A DNA stretch of 5,801 nt from PS1 clade bacterium (lineage in GTDB: Bacteria; Pseudomonadota; Alphaproteobacteria; RS24): positions 1 through 5,801 of the forward strand of contig JADHOK010000086.1 in the NCBI GenBank assembly GCA_016779015.1, in the 5' to 3' direction. Of this stretch, positions 1-5,801 are shown one piece after another. The position numbers and the translations under genes were made by a program. The notes under the pieces were generated by a model. It saw nothing but the letters and a program-made list of their open reading frames with translations, was not told the DNA's origin and did not search any database. Position 1 is the stretch's first letter, and each line of letters begins with the position of its first letter.

Positions 1-225
1 CTTATCGGTCATGCCGGCATGTATTATCTGTTGCAACGTTATGATGTTTCGGTCACCGCGCCGCTGACGCTGATGGCACCGATTTTCGGCATTGTCTTCG
101 GGGTGATTTTTTGGGGCGACCAGCTCAATCTGCGGTTCTGGATTGGCGGTTGTCTGGCCCTGCTCGGTGTGTTGATTATCGGCATGCGTAAGCCGGAGGT
201 GCGCAAAGCGGGGGCGGTGCTGTGA
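1..225 (+). CDS. EamA/DMT-family transporter, C-terminal fragment (5' end outside window)
   Basis: The reading frame is open from the first base and ends at TGA 223-225, giving about 74 C-terminal residues. Two hydrophobic segments are visible. The first is roughly residues 24-42 (rich in A, P, L, M, I, F, G, V), ending in a W-G-D-Q turn. The second is roughly residues 48-64, followed by a short basic tail (R-K-P-E-V-R-K). The pattern of polytopic helix, 'FWGDQL' loop, 'GGCLALLGVLII' helix and charged cytoplasmic tail is typical of the last two helices of EamA (drug/metabolite transporter superfamily) permeases. These are inner-membrane proteins of usually about 10 helices that export or import small metabolites. 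The substrate cannot be inferred. The stop overlaps the next gene's GTG start by 4 bp (GTGA), which suggests co-transcription. The family call is inference from a short fragment; another polytopic permease is possible. Confidence 0.75.
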   Translation, partial: LIGHAGMYYLLQRYDVSVTAPLTLMAPIFGIVFGVIFWGDQLNLRFWIGGCLALLGVLIIGMRKPEVRKAGAVL

Positions 226-974
226 GCGCGCGTCAAACCCCCGCCATTACGCAGCACCCGTCGCCCAATTTCGATGCGCGCCAATGCGCCATCAGTCACA
301 TTATTTTGCACTATACCGATATGGCCGATTGCGACGCGGCACTGGCGCGCCTATGCGATGCGGCCAGCAAAGTCTCGGCACATTATCTCATCCGCCGCGA
401 TGGCAGCGTCGTGCAGTTGGTCGATGAGGCGGCGCGCGCTTGGCACGCTGGTGTCTCTTTTTGGCGCGGCGAAAGCGATATGAATTCGGCCTCCATCGGC
501 ATCGAGCTCGACCATGACGGGCCTAACGAGGCCGGTGCAATGGCGGCTTTTCCGACTGCGCAAATGGCAGCGCTGGCCGGGTTGCTGGCTGACATCACGG
601 CGCGGCACAAGTTCGACCCGCAAAATATATTGGGTCATAGCGATATTGCACCGGGCCGCAAAATCGACCCGGGTGAGGCGTTTGATTGGGCCGCACTGCA
701 CCGCGCCGGTTTTGGGCTTTGGCTCGACAATTTGAGCATAGAAGACGTGCCGCCTCTGGCCTTGGGCAGTTCCGATAAAGCGGTGCAGCCTTTGCAAAAA
801 GCGCTCGCCGCTTTCGGCTATCAGATTACCGCTGATGGGCACTATGGCGCTGCAACAAAAGCCGTCATCGAGGCCTTTCAGCGCCATTTCCGCGCCTCCA
901 AAGTCGACGGCGTCGCCGATGCCGAGACGCAAAGCTTGATTTACGCCTATTGCCGCGCCGCGCTAAAGGCTTGA
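222..974 (+). CDS. N-acetylmuramoyl-L-alanine amidase (Amidase_2 domain plus C-terminal PG_binding_1 domain)
   Basis: This 250-residue protein should hydrolyse the amide bond between N-acetylmuramic acid and L-alanine. The Amidase_2/PGRP-like zinc fold covers about residues 22-155. By family knowledge the zinc ligands are probably H30 (in H-Y-T), H139 (in G-H-S-D-I-A-P-G-R) and D149 (in K-I-D-P-G). E95 (in I-G-I-E-L) is the likely catalytic glutamate. A-H-Y-L-I at 53-57 and the D-G-S-V-V-Q-L strand also fit AmpD/AmiD. A PG_binding_1 repeat spans about 176-244 (L-G-S...V-Q-P-L-Q, then D-G-H-Y-G then F-Q). The N-terminus (M-S-A-R-Q-T-P) is polar with no signal peptide or lipobox, so a cytosolic, AmpD-like recycling role is possible. 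The two-domain layout, however, resembles the exported AmiD. The GTG start is chosen because it overlaps the upstream stop as GTGA and has a GGGGGCGG purine stretch just before it; no in-frame ATG lies before the domain. It stops inside the predicted rnpB promoter. Confidence 0.92.
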   Translation: MSARQTPAITQHPSPNFDARQCAISHIILHYTDMADCDAALARLCDAASKVSAHYLIRRDGSVVQLVDEAARAWHAGVSFWRGESDMNSASIGIELDHDGPNEAGAMAAFPTAQMAALAGLLADITARHKFDPQNILGHSDIAPGRKIDPGEAFDWAALHRAGFGLWLDNLSIEDVPPLALGSSDKAVQPLQKALAAFGYQITADGHYGAATKAVIEAFQRHFRASKVDGVADAETQSLIYAYCRAALKA

Positions 975-999
975 CGGCCATTTCGTGTCGGCGTAAGCC
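971..999 (+). promoter_or_regulatory. Predicted sigma70-type promoter of rnpB
   Basis: A TTGACG -35 box (971-976), a 17-bp spacer and a weak TAAGCC -10 box (994-999) place the start site at about 1006. That is exactly where the P1 helix of the RNase P RNA begins. The -35 element contains the amidase TGA stop (972-974). The -10 match is poor, but the position agrees with the RNA 5' end. This is inference from spacing, and read-through from upstream is also possible. Confidence 0.5.
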
Positions 1000-1005
1000 A
1001 GTCAC

Positions 1006-1382
<377 letters not shown>

Positions 1383-1486
1383 CCGACCCTTTCTGCTGTA
1401 TTTTACCGTTTTACGCCTTATTGGTGGGAATTCAGGCCGCTTTGTCCTGTTTTTCGATGGTTTTCAGGCGATTTTAGGCGTCTCAA

Positions 1487-1541
1487 CCCATTATATATCC
1501 ATTGACACCCATATGTTCCCATGCTATCCCATGCTATCCCA
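1487..1541. promoter_or_regulatory. Probable MraZ operator: CCCA (TGGG on minus strand) repeats with 10-bp spacing
   Basis: CCCA motifs end at 1490, 1511, 1521, 1531 and 1541, and a degenerate CCA ends at 1501. The last five are spaced exactly 10 bp apart, and the first is 11 bp away. Read on the minus strand this is TGGGA-N5-TGGGA-N5-TGGGA-N5-TGGGT-N5-TGGAT. MraZ of E. coli is known to repress its operon through TGGGN direct repeats with 5-nt spacers, so this fits that logic. The right half is a literal tandem repeat, TCCCATGCTA twice plus TCCCA (1517-1541). The boxes overlap the predicted -35, spacer, -10 and start site. Confidence 0.75.
1502..1530 (+). promoter_or_regulatory. Predicted promoter of the mraZ operon (Pmra)
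   Basis: A consensus TTGACA -35 (1502-1507) is followed, after a 17-bp spacer, by TATCCC (1525-1530). An extended -10 TG lies at 1522-1523. The predicted start is near 1536-1537, giving a leader of about 80 nt before mraZ. The poor right half of the -10 coincides with a CCCA repeat, so RNA polymerase and a repeat-binding repressor should compete. It is the only TTGACA in the gap. Confidence 0.6.
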
Positions 1542-1570
1542 TTTTGAGCCTTTTTGTTTTTCGAATGGGT

Positions 1571-1595
1571 GCCCCGCAAAACGCGTTTGAGGGGC
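1571..1595 (+). promoter_or_regulatory. Hairpin in the mraZ 5' leader
   Basis: GCCCC (1571-1575) pairs with GGGGC (1591-1595). Inside it, CAAA (1577-1580) pairs with TTTG (1586-1589) around an ACGCG loop, with one G/A mismatch between the stems. It ends 7 nt before the GGAGGG ribosome binding site and has no following T-run, so it is not an intrinsic terminator. A role in translation or mRNA stability is possible but unproven. Confidence 0.5.
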
Positions 1596-1602
1596 CATTG
1601 AT

Positions 1603-1608
1603 GGAGGG
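1603..1608 (+). promoter_or_regulatory. Ribosome binding site of mraZ
   Basis: GGAGGG lies 8 nt before ATG 1617. This favours that ATG over the in-frame ATGs at 1623 and 1629, which would be 14 and 20 nt away. Confidence 0.75.
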
Positions 1609-1616
1609 AAGCAGGC

Positions 1617-2135
1617 ATGACCATGTTCATGTCAACGATATCGGGCAAAATAGACGCCAAAGGGCGCGTCTCGGTGCCGTCTGTCTTCCGTTCTGCCATT
1701 TCGGCTCAAAACGGAGCGTCGCAAGCTGGAGCTTCGGCCGGCGCGCCGCAAGGTATTTTCGTCTACCCCTCTTTTACCGAAAACGCCATTGAAGGTGGCG
1801 GCCATGCGTTGATGAGTGATATCGGCGCCATGGTCGAACGCCTCGATTTATACACCGAAGAGCGCGATGCGCTGGCCGCCTCGCTATTTGCCGACAGTCA
1901 CCACCTCAATTTCGATGCCGATGGCCGTGTTTCCCTTCCGGCCAGCCTGCTGGCGCATGCGGGCATTGACAAAGAGCTGTGCTTTGTCGGTCTTGGCGGC
2001 AAGTTCCAAATTTGGAATCCGCAGAGCTTCGCCGACTTCCGTGCCAAATCGCGCGCTATGGCGCTCGAGCAGCGCGGGCTTCTGCGATCGCTCAGCAACG
2101 CTCCGCCCGGCACCGGTAACGGGTCACAGCAATGA
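1617..2135 (+). CDS. mraZ: Transcriptional regulator MraZ
   Basis: This 172-residue protein is the DNA-binding autoregulator usually found first in the dcw operon. It is a tandem AbrB/SpoVT-like (MraZ) fold. The two diagnostic D-x-x-x-R motifs are D13-A-K-G-R17 followed by V-S-V-P, and D100-A-D-G-R104 followed by V-S-L-P. Family members form rings that bind repeated TGGG boxes upstream of their own gene, and such boxes are present at 1487-1541. The C-terminal G-G-K-F-Q-I-W-N stretch (about 127-135) is also typical. It is longer than the roughly 150-residue E. coli protein. Part of the excess is a low-complexity A/G/S/Q insert at about 30-46 between the first motif and I-F-V-Y-P, and part is a short polar C-terminal tail. 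The stop overlaps the rsmH start by 4 bp (ATGA). Confidence 0.95.
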   Translation: MTMFMSTISGKIDAKGRVSVPSVFRSAISAQNGASQAGASAGAPQGIFVYPSFTENAIEGGGHALMSDIGAMVERLDLYTEERDALAASLFADSHHLNFDADGRVSLPASLLAHAGIDKELCFVGLGGKFQIWNPQSFADFRAKSRAMALEQRGLLRSLSNAPPGTGNGSQQ

Positions 2136-3181
2136 CGGATGGGGGTGACGTGAACAGGCAGCAGCAAAGCGTGCCCCCGACTTCGGCACCGCATGTTCCG
2201 GTTCTCTTGAACGAGGTTGCCGCCGCGTTGGCCCCGCAGGCCGGTGAGGTGATGGTCGATGGGACTTTTGGAGCGGGCGGTTATTCCCGCGCCATCCTCG
2301 AGGCAGCCGATTGCGCCGTCATCGCCATTGACCGTGACCCCGATACCAAACGCCATGCTGATGCGCTGGCGACACAATATGGCCCGCGCTTCTCGTATAT
2401 TTCGGGCTGCTTCGGCGACATGCAGGATTTGCTGAGCGCACCGGTCAATGGCGTTACCCTTGATTTGGGCGTCTCCTCCATGCAGCTCGATGAAGCGGCG
2501 CGCGGTTTTTCGTTTATGCGCGACGGGCCGCTCGATATGCGGATGAGCCGTGATGGCCTCAGCGCGGCTGACTTGCTCAACGAGGCGGCGCCTGAATTGC
2601 TCAGCGATATTATCGCGGTTTATGGCGAGGAACGGCGCGCCCGCGCCATCGCCAAAGCCATTGTCGCGCGGCGTCAGGATAAAACTCTGGCCCGCACCGG
2701 CGATTTGGTCGATGCGGTTTGTTCGGTTCTCGGCGCACCGCGTTTCGGCAAAGCGCATCCGGCGACGCGCACGTTTCAGGCTTTACGGATTTATCTGAAT
2801 GACGAGCTCGGCGAATTAATGCGCGGCCTGCAAGCGGCCGAGCAGGTGTTGAAGCCGGGCGGTCGTCTCGCCGTGGTGACGTTTCACTCGCTGGAAGACC
2901 GGATGGTCAAACAATTTCTACAACCGCGCACCGGTCGCGATGGTCGCCCTTCGCGGCACATGCCCGAAATTGCGCGGCCCGAACCAAGCTTTGCCGACGC
3001 CGCTAAGCGCAGTGTCAAAGCCTGTGCCGAGGAAGTCGAAGCCAATCCGCGCGCCCGTTCGGCGCGTTTGCGCGTGGCGCTGCGAACGGCGGCCCCAGCT
3101 TTTTCGGTGGAAGCCGACCTCTTGCCCAAGCGCGCACCGAGTTTGGCGGCGCGCTCCCCGCAACGCGGAGGGCGTGTGTGA
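2132..3181 (+). CDS. rsmH: 16S rRNA (cytosine(1402)-N(4))-methyltransferase
   Basis: RsmH (formerly MraW) is a cytosolic S-adenosylmethionine-dependent enzyme that methylates N4 of C1402 in the 16S rRNA decoding centre. The 349-residue protein has H21-V-P-V-L-L-N-E-V, a clear family signature. The SAM-binding loop is V42-D-G-T-F-G-A-G-G-Y51, the acidic ribose-binding strand is I-A-I-D67-R-D-P, then D111-L-G-V-S-S116 and R-D-G-P-L-D-M-R-M (130-138). The helical insert follows, then V-T-F-H252-S-L-E-D256. Length is slightly over the 313 residues of E. coli because of an N-terminal extension and a basic C-terminal tail (R-S-P-Q-R-G-G-R-V). ATG 2132 is chosen because it couples to the mraZ stop by a 4-bp overlap. 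GTG 2150, with a G-run at 2141-2145, is a possible alternative that would remove six residues. The C-terminal codons contain the ftsL ribosome binding site. Confidence 0.96.
   Translation: MTDGGDVNRQQQSVPPTSAPHVPVLLNEVAAALAPQAGEVMVDGTFGAGGYSRAILEAADCAVIAIDRDPDTKRHADALATQYGPRFSYISGCFGDMQDLLSAPVNGVTLDLGVSSMQLDEAARGFSFMRDGPLDMRMSRDGLSAADLLNEAAPELLSDIIAVYGEERRARAIAKAIVARRQDKTLARTGDLVDAVCSVLGAPRFGKAHPATRTFQALRIYLNDELGELMRGLQAAEQVLKPGGRLAVVTFHSLEDRMVKQFLQPRTGRDGRPSRHMPEIARPEPSFADAAKRSVKACAEEVEANPRARSARLRVALRTAAPAFSVEADLLPKRAPSLAARSPQRGGRV
3167..3172 (+). promoter_or_regulatory. Ribosome binding site of ftsL, inside rsmH
   Basis: GGAGGG is 8 nt before ATG 3181 and 5 nt before the in-frame GTG 3178. 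The spacing and the better codon favour ATG 3181, which forms a TGATG stop-start junction with rsmH. Confidence 0.7.
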
Positions 3182-3519
3182 TGGTGCGCTGGCTCAATAT
3201 CGCTCTGGCTTTCACCGCCGTGATTGTGGTCGCGGCGCTGTATCACATCCGCTATTCGGCCGAGGCCGAAGCGAAAACGCTGCGCGATATGCAGCGCATT
3301 TTGGCGGTCGAGCAAGACCGTCGTCGGACTTTGGAAGCCGAATGGGCCAGCCTGAACGACCCGCGCCGCCTACAAAGCCTGACGCGGCAATATTTATCGC
3401 TCGATTATCTGCGCGCCTCGCAAGTGCTTGACCTGCGCGATAATCGCACATTGTCGATTCCGGTGCTGATGGTGCCGCCGCTTGATGATGAGATAGGGGG
3501 TGCCGATGAGCCGCGGTAA
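3181..3519 (+). CDS. ftsL: Cell division protein FtsL
   Basis: This is a small bitopic inner-membrane protein of 112 residues. By family knowledge FtsL forms a complex with FtsB and FtsQ and helps activate the septal synthase FtsW-FtsI. A short cytosolic tip (M-V-R-W) precedes one hydrophobic segment at about residues 5-21. A charged helix rich in E, R, A and L (about 26-57) fits the periplasmic coiled coil, and the A-S-L-N-D-P-R-R-L-Q motif (about 57-66) is common in alphaproteobacterial FtsL. FtsL sequences diverge widely, so the call rests on size, topology, this motif and position between rsmH and ftsI. A GTG start at 3178 would add one residue. The 3' end overlaps ftsI by 14 bp. Confidence 0.88.
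   Translation: MVRWLNIALAFTAVIVVAALYHIRYSAEAEAKTLRDMQRILAVEQDRRRTLEAEWASLNDPRRLQSLTRQYLSLDYLRASQVLDLRDNRTLSIPVLMVPPLDDEIGGADEPR
3495..3500 (+). promoter_or_regulatory. Ribosome binding site of ftsI, inside ftsL
   Basis: AGGGGG ends 5 nt before ATG 3506. The longer in-frame candidate GTG 3500 overlaps this G-run and would lack a separate ribosome binding site, so ATG 3506 is preferred. Confidence 0.6.
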
Positions 3520-5242
3520 GCTCCCCTTAGTGCCCGTCGGCAATGACTGGGCCATGGTGCTGGGCGGACGGCTGGGTCGGCGCGCCGGTGACTTGGCACA
3601 ACACGCGGTCGAGACCACGCGCAGTCGCTTACGGTTGGCACTGATTTGTTTCTTCATCGTCTTCGCCGTGCTGGGCGGACGGCTTGTGCAATTAACCGTG
3701 CTCGATGCCGCGCCGGTCAAACGCGCCGGTGCGTTGCATAAAGAAAACCACGCGCGCCCGACCATTACCGACCGCAATAATGTCGTGCTGGCGACACAAA
3801 TCACCACCGTTACATTGGGGGCTGATGCCGCTGAAATAGATGACGGCGCGGCCATGGCGGCGCAGTTGAAAGCGGTGTTGCCGCGCCTCAATGAAGCGCG
3901 CGCGGCGCGACTGCTCTCAGGCAAAGCGCGTTATGTGACGTTGTTATCCGGCCTCACACCGGCGCAAAAACAAGACGTGCTGGCTTTTGGCAATCCGGCT
4001 TTGAAACTCACCCAAGCGACCAGCCGCGTTTATCCGGCCGGCGAGGTGACGGCGCATACGGTCGGCTTTGCCAGTTCCGATTTGCGCGGCCTGTCGGGAT
4101 TGGAGCTGTATCTTGACCGCTTGCAGGAAGAAGAAGCGCTGGTCGGGCCTGAATTGAAGACCAGTCTCGACATTCGTGTGCAGCATGCGGTGCGCGATGT
4201 GCTGAGCAGCAAGATGAAAGAATTTTCAGCCCGCGCCGCCGGTGCGCTGGTGGTCGATGCGCATAATGGTGAAATTCTGGCGCTGGTCTCGCTGCCCGAT
4301 TTCGATGCCAATGCGCCCATGCGCAACGGGCAGGACAGTCATTTCAATCGCATGACGCTGGGCGTTTATGAGCTCGGGTCGATTTTCAAAATCTTCACCG
4401 CGGCGATGGCGCTGGATAGCGGTGCGGTGACGGCGCATGAAACTTTCGACACAGCCGAGCCGTTGAAAATCGGCGCTCACGAAATTAACGACGTGCATGG
4501 TGAAGAGCGGCCGCTGAGTGTTGAGGAAATTATCGTGCATTCGTCGAATATCGGTTCGGCCAAGCTGGCGCTGCGCGTGCCGGAAGAGGTGCATTATGAT
4601 TTTCTGCAACGCCTCGGCTTTACCGATACGCTGGAGCTTGAACTGCCCGAGCGCACTGCGCCGCTGACACCGACGCGCTGGACTGATATCGAGCGCGCTA
4701 CCTCTTCTTATGGCCACGGCATCTCGGTTACGCCGCTGCATGCGGTGATGGCCGGTGCGGCCATGGTCAATGGCGGTATCCTCTATCAACCGAGTTTGCG
4801 CAAAGTCGGCTTGCCGGTCGGCGAGCGCGTCATCGCGGCAAAAACCAGCGCTGCGCTGCGCGCCATGATGCGCGCTGTGGTCGCAAACGGCACCGGACGT
4901 CAGGCCGATGCGCCGGGCTATCAAGTGGTCGGCAAAACCGGTTCGGCGGAAAAACCGCAAGCCGGGGGCTATGACAAAAACGCATTGGTTACGTCTTTTC
5001 TGGGTGCCTTTCCGGCCCGCGCGCCGCGCTACGCCCTGCTGGTCATGCTCGATGAGCCACAAGCCACGGCCGAGACATATGGCTATAATTTAGCCGGTTG
5101 GAACGCGGCCCCCGCCGCCGGTGAAATTGTCGGCCGCATCGCGCCACTGCTCGGCGTGTTGCCGTATTTCGAAAATCCCGACGCGCAAGCTGCGCTGACC
5201 CTTCCCGTTATTCCCGCGGAGGTGGCCGATGCGTCTCGATAG
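3506..5242 (+). CDS. ftsI: Peptidoglycan D,D-transpeptidase FtsI (class B penicillin-binding protein 3)
   Basis: FtsI cross-links septal peptidoglycan in the periplasm, working with the glycosyltransferase FtsW. The 578-residue protein has a cytosolic N-terminus of about 40 residues. One transmembrane anchor follows at about 42-60 (L-A-L-I-C-F-F-I-V-F). The PBP dimerisation/pedestal region begins around R84-P-T-I-T-D-R90-N. The transpeptidase domain then carries all three active-site motifs: S292-I-F-K295 (acyl-enzyme serine and lysine), S346-S-N348, and K477-T-G479. There is no PASTA domain, which fits a Gram-negative divisome enzyme, and the length is normal for alphaproteobacterial FtsI. 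In the pedestal motif the usual glycine after D-R-N is an asparagine, a minor variation. Starting at GTG 3500 would give 580 residues. It overlaps ftsL and murE by 14 bp on each side. Beta-lactams are the known inhibitors of the family. Confidence 0.97.
   Translation: MSRGKLPLVPVGNDWAMVLGGRLGRRAGDLAQHAVETTRSRLRLALICFFIVFAVLGGRLVQLTVLDAAPVKRAGALHKENHARPTITDRNNVVLATQITTVTLGADAAEIDDGAAMAAQLKAVLPRLNEARAARLLSGKARYVTLLSGLTPAQKQDVLAFGNPALKLTQATSRVYPAGEVTAHTVGFASSDLRGLSGLELYLDRLQEEEALVGPELKTSLDIRVQHAVRDVLSSKMKEFSARAAGALVVDAHNGEILALVSLPDFDANAPMRNGQDSHFNRMTLGVYELGSIFKIFTAAMALDSGAVTAHETFDTAEPLKIGAHEINDVHGEERPLSVEEIIVHSSNIGSAKLALRVPEEVHYDFLQRLGFTDTLELELPERTAPLTPTRWTDIERATSSYGHGISVTPLHAVMAGAAMVNGGILYQPSLRKVGLPVGERVIAAKTSAALRAMMRAVVANGTGRQADAPGYQVVGKTGSAEKPQAGGYDKNALVTSFLGAFPARAPRYALLVMLDEPQATAETYGYNLAGWNAAPAAGEIVGRIAPLLGVLPYFENPDAQAALTLPVIPAEVADASR
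5218..5222 (+). promoter_or_regulatory. Ribosome binding site of murE, inside ftsI
   Basis: GGAGG lies 6 nt before ATG 5229, within the last codons of ftsI. It supports a murE start that overlaps the ftsI stop rather than the next in-frame ATG at 5274. Confidence 0.75.
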
Positions 5243-5801
5243 ATTGAGCCCCATTGCACTTAACGACGCTGCCATGGCAGCGGTCGATATTCGCGGCTTG
5301 AGCGCTGATAGCCGCACTGTGCAGCCCGGCTATTTATTCGCCGCATTGGCCGGGGGTGAAGCCGATGGACGCCGGTTTATCGGGCAAGCGATTGAAAATG
5401 GCGCGGCCGCCATCCTCACCGACCAACCCATGGTTGCCGGTGTGCCGGTGGTGACCAGCGATAATCCGCGCCGCGACTTGGCTTTTATGGCAGCGCGTTT
5501 CTTCGAGGTGCAGCCGCCGCATATCGCTGCCGTTACCGGCACTAATGGCAAAACTTCGACAGCCATTTTTTTGCGCCAATTATGCGCCGCCGCCGGTCAC
5601 AAATCGGCTGCCATGGGCACGCTTGGAGTGGAGTTGAGCGGCGACGCCGAGGGTCTGAACGCCGCGCTTGATCACACCACGCCCGAGCCGGTGCGCCTGC
5701 ACGCAGCGCTGCGCGATTTGGTGGCGCATGGCGTCACCCATCTGGCCATGGAAGCGTCCAGTCACGGACTGGCGCAATATCGCCTCGACGCGGTCAATCT
5801 C
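5229..5801 (+). CDS. murE: UDP-N-acetylmuramoyl-tripeptide synthetase MurE, N-terminal part (3' end outside window)
   Basis: MurE is the cytosolic ATP-dependent ligase adding the third residue to UDP-MurNAc-L-Ala-D-Glu. The frame from ATG 5229 stays open to the last base, giving 191 residues of a protein usually near 480-500. The Mur ligase N-terminal domain shows L24-S-A-D-S-R-T-V, the substrate-binding D-S-R, followed by G-Y-L-F-A-A-L-A-G. The central ATPase domain begins with the P-loop G104-T-N-G-K-T-S110. T150-T-P-E153 and E175-A-S-S-H-G-L181 follow, both hallmark MurE motifs. The residues that separate meso-diaminopimelate from lysine enzymes lie in the missing C-terminal part. Diaminopimelate is expected for a Gram-negative host, but that is inference. 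The start overlaps ftsI by 14 bp with a good ribosome binding site. In this cluster murF normally follows beyond the window. Confidence 0.96.
   Translation, partial: MRLDRLSPIALNDAAMAAVDIRGLSADSRTVQPGYLFAALAGGEADGRRFIGQAIENGAAAILTDQPMVAGVPVVTSDNPRRDLAFMAARFFEVQPPHIAAVTGTNGKTSTAIFLRQLCAAAGHKSAAMGTLGVELSGDAEGLNAALDHTTPEPVRLHAALRDLVAHGVTHLAMEASSHGLAQYRLDAVNL

Larger units (their letters stand above)
1383..1616. other. Intergenic region between rnpB and mraZ (no gene)
   Basis: These 234 bp are clearly more AT-rich than the flanking genes and hold no convincing coding sequence on either strand. The left part (1383-1490) has T-runs and one weak CAGG/CCTG stem (1433-1449) followed by five T (1450-1454). 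This is the only terminator-like element after rnpB and is too short to call. The right part holds the mraZ promoter and operator repeats (1487-1541), a T-rich run (1550-1561), a hairpin (1571-1595) and the mraZ ribosome binding site (1603-1608). Confidence 0.85.

Noticed and set aside
1433..1454. CAGG/CCTG stem followed by five T as an rnpB terminator
   Set aside because: The stem is only 4 bp with a 9-nt loop, lies about 50 nt after P1, and does not meet the usual strength of an intrinsic terminator.
1517..1541. Tandem repeats considered as a CRISPR array or iteron-type origin
   Set aside because: The unit is only 10 bp without unique spacers, there are no cas or replication genes nearby, and the position in the mraZ promoter with TGGG boxes explains it better.
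1566..1570. Isolated TGGGT on the + strand as an extra MraZ box
   Set aside because: It is a single copy in the opposite orientation and out of phase with the repeat ladder, so it is likely chance.
1418..1699. Minus-strand frame of 93 codons across the mraZ promoter
   Set aside because: It runs through the promoter, operator repeats and mraZ start, has no recognisable domain, and is explained by the low stop density of the opposite strand.
1898..2758. Minus-strand frame of 286 codons under mraZ and rsmH
   Set aside because: It is antisense to two clear conserved genes whose motifs are intact, so it is a shadow frame of GC-rich coding sequence.
4226..5062. Minus-strand frame of 278 codons under ftsI
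   Set aside because: It is antisense to the transpeptidase domain with all its catalytic motifs, and the translated sequence has no recognisable family features.

Overview
The window is a stretch of alphaproteobacterial chromosome carrying the start of a division and cell wall (dcw) gene cluster. The gene order is a PG_binding-type amidase, then the RNase P RNA gene, then mraZ-rsmH-ftsL-ftsI-murE. This order, the moderately GC-rich coding sequence and the form of the type A RNase P RNA all suggest Alphaproteobacteria. No finer placement can be supported from the sequence alone. All recognised genes are on the + strand.

Layout. Positions 1-225 hold the C-terminal end of an EamA/DMT-family membrane transporter that begins before the window. 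Its stop overlaps the GTG start of an Amidase_2 plus PG_binding_1 protein (222-974). About 30 bp later comes rnpB (about 1006-1382), closed by a perfect 13-bp P1 helix. The predicted -35 box of rnpB contains the amidase stop codon. A noncoding, AT-richer gap follows (1383-1616). It holds the probable mraZ promoter, a ladder of CCCA/TGGG repeats at 10-bp spacing that looks like a MraZ operator, and a near-symmetric hairpin just before the mraZ ribosome binding site. From 1617 to the right edge the genes are tightly packed, and every junction overlaps: mraZ (1617-2135), rsmH (2132-3181), ftsL (3181-3519), ftsI (3506-5242) and the N-terminal third or so of murE (5229-5801, cut by the window end).

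How the genes work together. MraZ is probably the autorepressor of the operon. RsmH methylates 16S rRNA at C1402. FtsL is a bitopic divisome protein that, with FtsB and FtsQ, helps activate FtsW-FtsI. FtsI is the septal transpeptidase. MurE adds the third stem-peptide residue to UDP-MurNAc-L-Ala-D-Glu. The upstream amidase probably acts in peptidoglycan turnover or recycling. No terminator or strong internal promoter was seen between mraZ and murE, so a single translationally coupled transcript is likely.

I found no mobile element, CRISPR array, tRNA or sign of an undescribed system. The most informative noncoding signal is the mraZ promoter-operator overlap. The other findings are modest.
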